Below, in pieces: positions 41,990 to 52,489 of a DNA stretch of 64,000 nt. Under the pieces are notes generated by a model. That model saw only the letters and a program-made list of their open reading frames with translations, made no database searches and had not been told where the DNA came from. Source of the DNA: Macrocystis pyrifera (Eukaryota; Sar; Phaeophyceae; Laminariales; Laminariaceae). The number at the start of each line of letters is the position of its first letter. Position 1 is the first letter of the stretch. The stretch is taken from contig JASSKH010000012.1 in the NCBI GenBank assembly GCA_031763025.1, positions 62,001 to 126,000 of the forward strand, read 5' to 3'. A program made the translations under genes and the position numbers.

Positions 41990-44575
41990 AGCGCACGTTT
42001 CTTAGATGGATGTGATCGGAAACTAAGCCAGAGGCGCAGGACACACGGTCAACGCTTGCTTTTCTATCACCCCCGGTATGGTCAAACGTTCTTGCCGAGT
42101 GTAAACTGAAACAACACCCTTCATCGTTTTTGGGCGACAAAACCAAGTTTGTTGTGCGGCCCTCGAAAGTAGTAGTATCTCTCCGTAACGCCCCAGTCCA
42201 TGTTTTATAGAGGGATATGGTCGGGGAAAACACCAGAGGTGCACGCGACACGGCCAACGATTGATTTTCCGTTCACCGCCGGCACGGTAACATGTTATCC
42301 CAGACTGTCAACGAAAACGAGACCTTCGTCGTGGTTTTGGCGACAGAACCAAGCTAAGCACGGCCCTGCAGTGGTGACTCATTAACACCCCAGCCCGCTT
42401 TTACAGGAGGAAAAGATCGAAAACAAATCCAGAAGTGCACGCGAAACAGCCAACGCATGCATTTCACAGTCGGCACGGTATAGCATTATTTCCGAATGTG
42501 AATCAAACAACAGACTTCGTTGTGTTTTGGGCGACAAAACCAGGCTAAATATGCGGAGTTTCAGCGGTGTATACACGTAACTCCCCGGCCAACCGGCTTT
42601 ATAGGGGAACGGTAGGGACAAATGCCAGAGGTGCACGCGACACGGGCAACCAGTGTTTTTCCTTTCACCGCCGGCACGGTAAAGCCTTCTTGCCGAGAGT
42701 AAACCAAAACAAAGCCCTTCGCCGTGTTTTGGGCGACGAGAACACGCTAAACACGCGAGGTTCCAGTGGTAACTACCCGTATCTCCCAGCCCACGTGTTG
42801 TGGGAAGATCTGGTCGGAATTAAAGTCAGAGGTTCACGCGAAAGAGTCAACGATTGCTTTTCCTTTCCTTCTTCTACACGGTAGTACATCGTTGCGGAGG
42901 GTCAACAAAAAGGAGGCCTTTCGTCAAGGTTTTGGCGGCAAAACCAAGCAAATTATGCGGTCTGCCAGCGGTCCCAGCAACGCCCCAGCCCACGTTTTAT
43001 TCGAGGATATAGCCGGGAAAAAAGCCTGTGATGCACGCGAAACGGCCAACGCTTTTTTTCCCCTTCACCGCCGGCACGTTGGTACGAGATTGCCGACAGT
43101 TAAGAACAACGACACCCTTCGTCGAGTTTTGACCGACAAAACCAAGCTGATCATGGGGCCTTCTGTGGCAACTCACCTTAACACCCCAGCCCACGTTTTA
43201 TGGAAGGATGCGGTCGGGAAACAAAGCCTTAAGTTCACACGGCACGACGTACGACTGCTTTTATTTTAAAGTGGCACGGTAAGACGTTAGTGTAGGGTGT
43301 AAACGCAAACGATGCCCTTTGTCGTGTTTTGGGCGACCAAATCAAGCTAATCATGCGACCCTTCGGCGGTAACTCATTGTCCCCCCAGCCCACGTTTTGT
43401 AGGAGGGCATGATCGGGAAAAAACGCAGAGGTGCACGCGCCCTGCCCCACGATTGCTTTTCCTTCCATCTTTCGCACGATAAAACGTTAACCCCGAGTGT
43501 CAACGAAAACGGCATCCTTCGCCGAGTTTTGGGCGACAAAACCAAGCTGATTCTGCGCCCCTCCAGCGTTAGCTCCCCGTAACGCCCTAGCCCACGTTTT
43601 ATATGCGGATATGGCCGGAAATAATGTCAGAGGTTCACACAACACGCCGAACGATTGCTTTTATTGCATTTTCCGCACCGTTAAATGCATATTTCGAGTG
43701 TCAACGAAAACGAGACCCTTTGTCGATGATTGGGCGATGAAACCAAGCGGATTCTGCGGATCTTCAGTGGTAACTCATCCTAACACCCTAGCCCACGTTT
43801 TATAGGGGAGCGAGGTCGGGAAAAATGCCAGAGGTGTACGAGAAACGGCCTACGCTTGTTTTTCCTTTCACCCCTGGCACGGTAAAACGTCATTCCCGAG
43901 TGTCAACCAAAACAGGATCCTTCGTCGGGTTTTGAGCGACAAAGCCAAGCTAATTGTGCTCTCCTCCAATGCTATCTCCCGTGACGCCCCAGCCCACATT
44001 TTTGATGCCGATACGGTCGAAAAGGAAGTCAGAGGTTCATATGACACGACCAAGGCTTGTATTTGTTTTCACCACCGGCACGGTAAAACGTTATTCTCTA
44101 GTGTCAACGAAAACAAGACCCTTCGTCGTGGTTTGGGCGACGAAACTAAGCTAGTCATGCAGCCCTTCAGTGGAAACACCCCTTAGCATCCCAGACCGCG
44201 TTTGACAGGAGGACATGGTCGGGAAAAACGCCAGTGGTGTACGCGAAACAACCAACGCTTGATTTTTCTTTCCCCTCCGACACCGCAATACATGATTTGG
44301 GAGTCAATGTCGACGAGACACTTTGGCGAGTTTTGGGTGACAAAACCAAGCTTATTTGCGACTACCAGCGGCAGCTACCAGTAACGCCTCAGACCACTCT
44401 TTATATGCGGATATGGTTGGGAAGAAAGTTAGAGATTCACACGAAACGCCCCACGGTTACGCTGTACTTCACTTTCTGCACCCTTTAACGTTATTCCCGA
44501 GTGGCGACGAAAACGAGACTCTTCATCATGCTTAGGGCGACAAACTCAAGCTAACTCCTTTTTTTCATTTCCTTT
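41990..44575. repeat. Subtelomeric satellite block 2, ~200-bp unit, about 13 copies
   Basis: Same family as block 1 but diverged. Units carry GTCAACGAAAACGAGACCCTTCGTC, TTTTGGGCGACAAAACCAAG, CCCAGCCCACGTTTTATA and GCGAAACGGCCAACG. Anchor positions near 42,090, 42,300, 42,490, 42,690 and so on to 44,500 give a ~200-bp period. Block 2 units resemble each other more than block 1 units, so each block was probably homogenised separately. Confidence 0.88.
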
Positions 44576-44769
44576 TCAGAGTACAGGTACCACGGGCCCG
44601 ACTCAGACCTGCAGAGGGTCGACAGACTTCGTTTGTTTCGCCACGGCGGGAGTGCTATACAAGTGTATATTCTTGCACCCCCCCTCGTTGTCAGCTTTTG
44701 AGCTTGTCGACCATCCTGGCGGAACCGCCCGCGCGGCAAGAAACGACTTTGCCGAAAAAAGCCGAGACC

Positions 44770-45790
44770 ACCTGGACCCAGCATACGTTTTATAGACGAA
44801 CATGGTCAGAGAAACGCCAAACGTACACGCGAAACGGTCAGCGCTTGGTTTTTCTTCCCCCACCGGCACGATGGAACGTTCATGCCGAGCGTGAACCCAA
44901 ACTAGATCCTTCGTCGTGTTTTTGGAGACAAAACCAAGCCAACTATGCGACTCTCCAGTGGTACCTCCCCGAAACACCCCAGCCCGCGGTTTCAAGGCGG
45001 CACACATGGTCAGGCAAACACCAGAAGTGTACGCGAAGCGGCCAGCGCTTGCTTTTTCTTTCGCTACCAGGTTAGTGGAACGTCCATGCCGAGCGTGGAT
45101 CAAAATTAGACTCTCAGTCGTGTTTCGGGCGACAAAACCAAGCCAATGTGGCTCTCTGGTGGTACCTCCCCGAAACACTCCAGCCCACGTTTTACAGGCG
45201 GACATGGTAAAAAGAACGTCAGAGGTGCACGCGAAGCGGTCAGCGCTTCCTTTTTCTTTCACCACTGGCCCGGTGGAACGTTCTTGCCGAGCTTGAAGCA
45301 AAACGACACCCCTCGTCGTGTTTTGGGCGACAAAACCAATTGCTCCCCTCACCCTCCAGTTGGTACCCCAGCCCGCGTTTTCTTGGAGGGTATGACTAGA
45401 AAAAACGCTAAAAGTGTACCCGACAGGGTCAAGGCCTTCTTTTTCTTTCGCCTCCCGCTCGGTAAAGCACTATTCCCGAGCATCAACGAAACGAGAATCT
45501 TCGCCGAGGTTTTTGGCAGCAAAACCAGCCTAGTTTAGCAGTTGTAAAAACGTTAGCGGGCGTACATCGCTGTATCTTGACCCCGAGTTCAACGTGGGTA
45601 TGGTCGGACAAAAGACCAGCGGTGCATGGGACTCAACCGACGCTTGCTTGCCCTGTCAGCGCCCGCACCGTAAAAGCAAAAACCCTTCGTCGATTGTTTT
45701 TTATACCAAACGAATCGACCGTTTGTTCGTCCAGTTGTACCCCCCTGCCACACTCCTGCCCATGTTGTTTACGCAGACGTTCCTGACGAA
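44770..45790. repeat. Subtelomeric satellite block 3, about 5 copies
   Basis: After about 195 bp of unrelated sequence, units resume near 44,880, 45,090, 45,290, 45,480 and 45,660. They carry the block 1 form (GTTCTTGCCGAGC, GGTACCTCCCCGAAACA) and decay to the right. Confidence 0.82.
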
Positions 45791-46289
45791 CAGCCAGGCA
45801 ACTCTGCTTCAATGATTTGTCAATGATTTGCGTATCATGCTAGACTTGCACTAGTTCCGAGGTAGTGTCATCCGGCACTCTTACATATCCTGAATTTCTG
45901 CGCTGCCGTCTGAAGCGCGAGGTCGCTACGATCTGCCTTTATCCTGCCAACTTTAGTGTCTCGCCGTGAACCAGGGCCAGCGACAAGTCTTGACCTCGTG
46001 GTGTCGACGAAGACGTCGTATACAACGTCTGTCCCAATCCCTTTTTGGCTGCCGCCTGGCAGCAGAGCTTGTATTTTCAGTTATGACAGCTGCCAAAGTT
46101 TACGGCAGCGTGACCGGCTCGGCTTCTCAAAACATCGAAATCCCGATCAACCGCGAGACGGGCTGGAGACCCGACACACCTTGTGAAGCCGAAATAGACC
46201 TGGGGTGGTGGTGTGGGCGGCAAAAGCAGGCGACTGGGATGACAGAGCGACTTGATTAGCAAAATAAATATAGCTTGCGATATCGAAAG
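45791..46289. other. Stretch without a supported gene
   Basis: Short overlapping frames only; nothing recognised. Confidence 0.3.
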
Positions 46290-46810
46290 TTAATGCGAAT
46301 AGTGGGTGAGGAGGAGCCTCCGTGGATATCATTTTTTTCTAACGCTAACTCTAACCCAAACCCCAATCTGTTTTTGAAACTTTGTCCTAAGTGTCTTGTT
46401 TTTGTTTCTACGTGACAACACCGTGTTTATTTTTCCTGGCCACAAGACCATGGTGATCTGCTCCTCCGCAGTAAACGTATACCTTCCGATTTTAAAAGTA
46501 GATGCCAGCAATGGGTGAGGAGAAGCCTTTGTGGATATCATTTTTTTCTAACGCTAACTCTAATCCAAATCCCAACCCGCTTCTAAAGCTACGTGGCTTG
46601 TTTTTTTTTCTACGTCACAACACCTTGTTTGTTGTTCCTGGTCACGAGACCATGGTCATCTGCTCCTCCGCCGACCTTGGCTAGCAGTAAACGTAAACCT
46701 CCCGATTTCAAAAAGTAGATGCGAGCAATGGGTGAGGAGGAGCCTTTGTGGATATCATTTTTTTCTAACGCGAACTCTAACCCGAACCCCAATCCGCTTC
46801 TAAAGCTTTG
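46290..46810. repeat. Tandem repeat, ~211-217-bp unit with degenerate telomeric motif, three copies
   Basis: GGGTGAGGAG.AGCCT..GTGG followed by ATATCATTTTTTTCTAACGC and TAACTCTAA.CC.AA.CCC recurs at 46,303, 46,514 and 46,731. The CTAACTCTAACCC part looks like decayed CCCTAA repeat, so this is a telomere-associated repeat. Confidence 0.85.
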
Positions 46811-48100
46811 TCCTAAGTGGGTTGTTTCACTCCGCGGGTATGTCTTCACGGGTTGATCGGCCATCGGCTCTGCAGCGATGGATGGAGATTGGTTTTCCCC
46901 TCCACGTCGCCCACCGCCACCATAAAAAGGTCCCCACGAGGATGAGGTTGCTGACAGCCAGAGGCTGGTTCCTCCTCAGCACCTGCTACCAACCCCTGAT
47001 GCTGGAGCCCGCTGCTTGGGCAACGGCACCCGCGCCTTGGTCAGCGAGGCCTGTTGTAGTATCGTGTGGGGGACAGCGTTCTTTGTTTCTTCGATAAAAT
47101 ACCAACCTTCTAACAAGGATCCCGAGTTTCTAAGAAATACGTAATCAAGATCGTGTCGACTGATATACACGTCCCGCCGCGGTCTAGTCTTCGAACAACA
47201 GACGACAGGGCTGGTGACATCTTTGTCCGACGAACGCCTCAAAAAACGCTTTGGAAAACAATGCGTGTACAGAAACATACAGTAGAAGCACACAGCAGTA
47301 GCTGCAAGACCTAGAAAGCAGACCGCGACCGCAAAACAGGAAAAAACTCTGATGCCTTGCGTTGGTTTGTATCACTCGTCGGGAAAAAAGTCTGAATGAA
47401 CTTACAGCGGATCGAAATCGGGACACAGCTGCGAACAATCTCGACTACTCACGCGCCCCAGTCCATGGCAGCGAAGGGCTGGTCGGGAGGACGGTAGGGG
47501 GGGTTGTTTTATCCCAAAGCTATACATTTAACGTAGCTGGTGGAGTTAGACTATGACAAGTTCGGCCCAAGCCACCTAACCCGACACAAAACAGTTCCCA
47601 AGACTTGAGACTACACGCGACCAAATTAAGCATTGAAGTAGTCTATAGGACCCTGGGGACGGAAACCATTTCGGATAAAGCATCAGAACGGACACTGATT
47701 GTTTCGAAGGTGTGCTGAAAGATAGCAGTAGATTGTTGTTGCCATTTTTATTCTGACTTCCGGGGCTCCAGAACCTCTACCTAATATCGTTTGAACGCCT
47801 TTTCCGTTTCATATGTTATTCGTTGTTTATGGAGGCCATCGGATTGCACTTTCAGTTTTATCTTAAAGTTAGTGTTTGGGTGTGGTAGTCCTCAACCGAG
47901 GATCCTAAGAAAAAATAGGTACACCTCTACCGTAGCATGTGTCTTGACGACAGTAGCTGGTGCCCAAATATATTGCTGCGCTAGTTCCATGCGACAGCTA
48001 TACTTTTCAAACGTATTGACTGCTGATCACTAACCCAATCCTAAGTGCCAGGTAGGCTTCCGGTGGGTGAGGTGGAAGGCTGATCACATTTGTAGACCTT
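46811..48100. other. Stretch without a supported gene
   Basis: No domain-bearing frame on either strand, and no repeat family recognised. Confidence 0.3.
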
Positions 48101-50850
48101 GGCAGGGTGTTCGACAGACGTTTTGTAATATTCGCCGGCGTCTCCTGCGGATAAAAAATTGTGCGCCACAACAGTGAGTGTCCTTGTGGGTGGGAGCTTT
48201 GTGGGTGGGAGCAGGGTGCCAATATACGAACTAGCATATGCGGGAATCGAACCGATTGCCGAAATAGTCGACGGTTCCTGCGCCCGAACTGTGCCTCTGG
48301 ATGGGATCAGGGTAGGTGGTGGGCCTCTTGCGGCTCGTGCGAAGAAATATTTATATTTCTGCACCTTGTAGGTGGGAACAGGGTGCCAAATGGGAAGAGG
48401 TTTCGGCAGATTCGAGGTACCAAGCGGGAGCAGGGTGCCAAACGCAAAAACAACAATATACGGGAGTGATCCCATTAGGCACCCTGCTCCCACCGCCAAG
48501 GCTCACAAATAAATTTGTTGCAGGAGATTACCATTGCGGGGGACCATCGTAAATAGGACCAAATACTGCTAGTAAAAAAAGGGAAACACATAGTTTTTTG
48601 TGTTTAGGGTCCTATTTACTATGGTCTCCCGTAATACAAACACCCCAATCCCACTCAGAGCTGCAGAAATCGTCCCCAGACACGAAACTAGCAAAGAAAA
48701 TATAGGAACTCGCATATGCGGGAGCCGATTGGCGAAAACAAAGACGGGTTTTGAGCCCGAGCTGTGCCTTCGGGTGGGATCAGGGTGGCTGGTGGGCCTC
48801 CGGCGGCTCTTCGGAGGGATGATTCTATTTTTGCACCTTGTGGGCGGGAGCAAGGTGCCAAATGGGAAGGGCCCACGGCGAGGTCGAGGTACCAAGCGGA
48901 AGCAGGGTGGCAAACGCAAACTAAAATTATAGGCAGGCACGACTCCGATCTGATCCAACCCGGGTGTGATCCCGTTGGCACCCTGCTCCCACCTGTGGCG
49001 TCTGGGACATGCATCACGGTTTGAGCAAGATCATGCACGCCTACACACATAGCTCATAAATGATGTTGTGGCCGGAGATCAGTACAAAGCACCCTGATCC
49101 CTTTCAGAGGAATAACAATCGTCCGCAGACACGGCAGAAGCAACAAGAAAAAATGTACGAACTCGCATACGCGGGATCGGGAATCGAACCTATTGGTGAA
49201 ACAATAGACGGATTATCGCCCGAGCTGTGCCTCTGTATGAGATCAGGGTGCCTGGTGGGCCCCCAGCGGCTTCTTCCACCGGGATGATTTCATTTCTACA
49301 CCTTGTGGGTGGGAACAGCGTGATAAATGGGGGGTTTTTCGTCGGATTCAAAGTACTCAATTGGAACTTGGTGATTTGTAGTATTCTCCGGCTGCTCCTG
49401 CCGAGGGCTAAGTATATCTCTAAACCATTAAGTGGGAGCAGGGTGTCAAACGGGAAAAGTTTCGAAATATTCGAAGTACCAAATGGGATCAGGGTAGTTG
49501 GTGGGCCTCCGGCGGCTCCTGCGGAGGGCTAATATCATTTCTGCACCTTGTGGATGGGAGCAGGGTACCGAATGGGATCATATCCGGGTGGGATCAGGGT
49601 GCGGCTGGGATCAGGAGGGAAATGCTTAAAGGTCCGCACCACCTGTTTACCTTGAATGAACATTGTCTAGTAGTATGTACTGATGGGTGTTGGTCTGATT
49701 GTGAGCACGAAGTGGGCACAGGGTGTTTTGTAGTAACTACGGCGGTCCTGAGAGGATGCACGCCCTCGCAGACGGCCGCTATTGCGAAACATACGTCGGT
49801 GGGGTGCCTGTGGATGGGATCGGGGTAGTTGGTGGCGCCTCATTTCTGCACATTGTGGATGGGAACAGGGTACCAAATGGGATCACATCCGGGTGGGATC
49901 AGGGCGCGGCTGGGATAAGGAGGGAAAGGCTCGAAGGTCCGCACCGCCTGTGTACCTTGAGTGAATATTTCTCCCCCATAAATTGTTCAGTGATATGAAC
50001 TGTGTTGGTCAGATTGCAAGTACGAATTGGGAACAGGTTGTTTTCTAGTAATCTACGGCGGTCCTGCGAGACTAACAGACGACTGCTGCTTCCGCACGTG
50101 GGCCGGCGATGGGGTGCTTGTGGATGGGATCAGAGTAGTTGGTGGGCCGCCGGCGGCTCCTGCGCAGGGCTAATATCATTTCTGCACCTTGTGGATGGGA
50201 GCAGGTAACCCTAAAGATCTTACCCGGGTGGGATCAGGGTACGGCTGGGATCAGGAAGGAATGGCTCGACGTATTTACCTTGAATGAACATTTCTTTCCC
50301 AAATTCAGCTAGTAGTACGTACTGATGTGTGTTTGTCGGATTGAAAGTACGAAGTGGGAACAGGGTGGTTTGTACTGATCTACGGCGGCCCTGCGAGGAT
50401 TTGTGTCCTTGCAGACGACCGTTGATGCCACACATCGTCCGGTGGGGTGCTTGCGGATGGGATCAGTATAGTTGGTGGGCCTCCGGCGGCTCCTGCGGAG
50501 GGCTAATATCATTTCTGCACCTTGTGGATGGGAGCAGGGTACCAAATGGGATCATATCCGGGTGGGATCAGGGTGTGGCGGGGATCAGGACGAAAGCACC
50601 ATGTTTTTATCTTGAATGAAAATGTCTCCACCAAACGTTTGACTAGTGATACATGTACGGATGTGCGTTGGTCAGATAGCAAGTACCAAGTGTGAACAGG
50701 GTGTTTTGTAGTAATATGCACAGTGGTCGTGCGAAGATTTCTGAGAGACTCCTTCTGCGAGTCTGAGTGCCACATGGGAGAGGCCTACTGAGGGATCCCA
50801 CATTGGGAACAGGGAGGTCGGTGGGCCTCCTGCGCTTCGACGGTTATGGT
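48100..50850. repeat. Subtelomeric repeat family, 250-470-bp units, about 8 copies
   Basis: GGTGGGCCTCCGGCGGCTCC-like blocks recur near 48,318, 48,788, 49,254, 49,500, 49,824, 50,140, 50,476 and 50,820. Each is followed by CATTTCTGCACCTTGTGGAT and GGGAGCAGGGTACCAAATGG. The first three units are longer (~468 bp) and contain GCATATGCGGGAATCGAACC, a tRNA B-box-like sequence on the minus strand. The later units are shorter and repeat GGGTGGGATCAGGGTGCGGC. GGCACCCTGCTCCCACC also appears inverted at 48,478 and 48,977. Confidence 0.8.
48533..48635. mobile_element. MITE copy 3, best-preserved member
   Basis: The left TIR is ATTGCGGGGGACCATCGTAA, with ATAGGACC following. The right TIR, reverse-complemented, is ATTACGGGAGACCATAGTAA, with ATAGGACC following. 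The ~103 bp have no coding capacity. It is inserted in the subtelomeric repeat family. Confidence 0.8.
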
Positions 50851-51682
50851 ATCTCTCCACGTTTCACCGGGATCGGATCCGGGTGGGGTCGAAGTGAGGA
50901 AGAGGGCTATCCCTGGAATATCACAGAGTACCACCTGGAAGAAGGGCGGTTCTCCACGACTATTATTCCTTTCCCTAAGTTAGGTAGATATGACAAATAG
51001 CAGGGATTGGAAGCATGGCGAAGCGACCATAGTTTTGAATTATATTTGGCGGGTCGTCCGAATGAGTAGCAGCTAGCCCCACCGGCAGTATCCTCCAACA
51101 ATCACCTTGTGACTACGCCGCAATGAGCTCGTGACACGAGGTGTCCGAGAGAGTGTGAACACGGGCGTCAGCACGAAGCAGAAAACATCTGGTACATGAC
51201 CCTCTAAAAATCGCCTGGCGTCTACACCCCAATGAGCTCGTGAAACGAGGTGTCCGAGAGAGTGTGAACACGGGCGTCTTGGTAAAATAGTCGGTCTGGA
51301 ATTACTTGATTTTAGTATTGATAAATTAAATTAGTGGATTCTAGTAGTGACAGCAACAATGACTTGATTATAATGAGGCGCAGAGCGTGCGAGCCTTTTT
51401 TTTTCTTGGATTCCAGGAAAACAAAAGACTCTTCATAGCGGCTCGGATACGAGCGTAGGATGCCTTGGTTTGAGTTTCTTTCTATGTGTGTGTGGGTGTG
51501 TGGGTGTGTGTGATTCAACATTTTTTTGGGCAACGTTTGACCACCGCTCTCGACGCACACCGCACCGAATCCAGTCCCGGCGGGCTCTGTGCGCGCGCAC
51601 ACAGACCTCCTCGTCGTGCTGGTGCGGTGGTAGTTCGTTCACAGTACCTGCTACGAGTACCATTGGTATTTCTCTCTCCTGG
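50851..51682. other. Mostly featureless stretch with a short tandem duplication
   Basis: A 109-bp-spaced duplication (AATGAGCTCGTGA.ACGAGGT then GTCCGAGAGAGTGTGAACAC) lies at 51,113-51,280. A GTGTGTGTGGGTGTGTG run occurs at 51,486-51,510. No gene recognised. Confidence 0.5.
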
Positions 51683-52210
51683 ACAGAGCATGTCGGGTGC
51701 AGATTTTTCGTCTGCAAATTATGCCAAATTTCGAGTTCGGAACCAACGCGGGACAATATCGAGTACGTGTACAAAGGGTTCAAGGGTTAGATTGACAAGT
51801 CGAGCGTACAGCGACGCTGACCCTGGCCTCGTGTGCGTCCTACTGCTGCTACTGCTGCTACTGCTGCTGCTGTTTTCTTGCTGGAGAAACACTGCTGCTG
51901 TAGATGTGTAAGTAGATGTCAGTACAAATAGCAAGTAGTGGTGGCACCTGCTGCGAGAAAGAAGCTCTTTCTGTGAGTCTGTTGGACAAAACATTTCAGA
52001 TGCAGATTTTTCGTCTTCAAATTATTCTGAATTTCAACCAGAAAACACTGTTGGAAAAAACATGTGAGGTGTGTGTGTTCTTGTTCTTTCTACCCGTCGG
52101 CATTGTCCGTGCCGATTCTTGAATCCCCGAGAGATACGACACGAATACAAGTTCTGTGGTCACAGCAGTGCATATTTTTCGGCTTCAAATTATTATGCCG
52201 GATTTCGAGG
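51683..52210. repeat. Three diverged copies of a ~55-bp block
   Basis: GTGCAGATTTTTCGTCTGCA ... ATTTCGAG at 51,687, GATGCAGATTTTTCGTCTTC at 51,998 and GTGCATATTTTTCGGCTTCA at 52,167 share the order CA.ATTTTTCG.CT.CAAATTAT. (CTG)n lies between at 51,842-51,900. Origin unknown. Confidence 0.55.
52060..52165 (-). mobile_element. LINE family 1, 3' end fragment (copy 4)
   Basis: In minus sense GTGACCACAGAACTTGTATT, CAAGAATCGGCACGGACA and GGGTAGAAAGAACAAG run into an AACACACACACC tail. This matches the 3' terminal block of copies 1-3. Only about 100 bp remain. Confidence 0.65.
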
Positions 52211-52244
52211 TGGAAACCAGGATACACACGACAAAATCAACAAC

Positions 52245-52355
52245 AGAACAGGTGTGTGCGTACTGCTGCTGCTGTGTTTTTCATATATCAAGAGCAGAAG
52301 AGGCCAAGAACATTTATGATATTATTGAGATTCACCAACGACGGCGTATAGGTAG
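52245..52355 (+). repeat. Dispersed repeat, partner of 21,110-21,235
   Basis: AGGTGTGTGCGTACTGCTGC, TTTTTCATATATCAAGAGCA, GAAGAGGCCAAGAACAT and GAGATTCACCAAC match the inverted copy in the same order. Confidence 0.65.
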
Positions 52356-52489
52356 TCGGTAATACACAGCAGCAACAAGCAGTAGATGTTCGTTCGTGTT
52401 GGTTCAGCACAAAACAGAATAATCCGTATTCGCCCAGCATGATGCATCGCAGATATGACTACTGCAGGTATTACTGAGGTCGCGCCTCA

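Noticed and set aside
37898..45538. Many frames of 100-220 codons in the 200-bp satellite
   Set aside because: They shift frame from unit to unit and exist on both strands. The repeat explains them better than genes do.
37875..45790. Regularly spaced repeats as a CRISPR array
   Set aside because: Units are ~200 bp, diverged along their whole length, with no short conserved repeat separated by unique spacers, and the DNA is eukaryotic.
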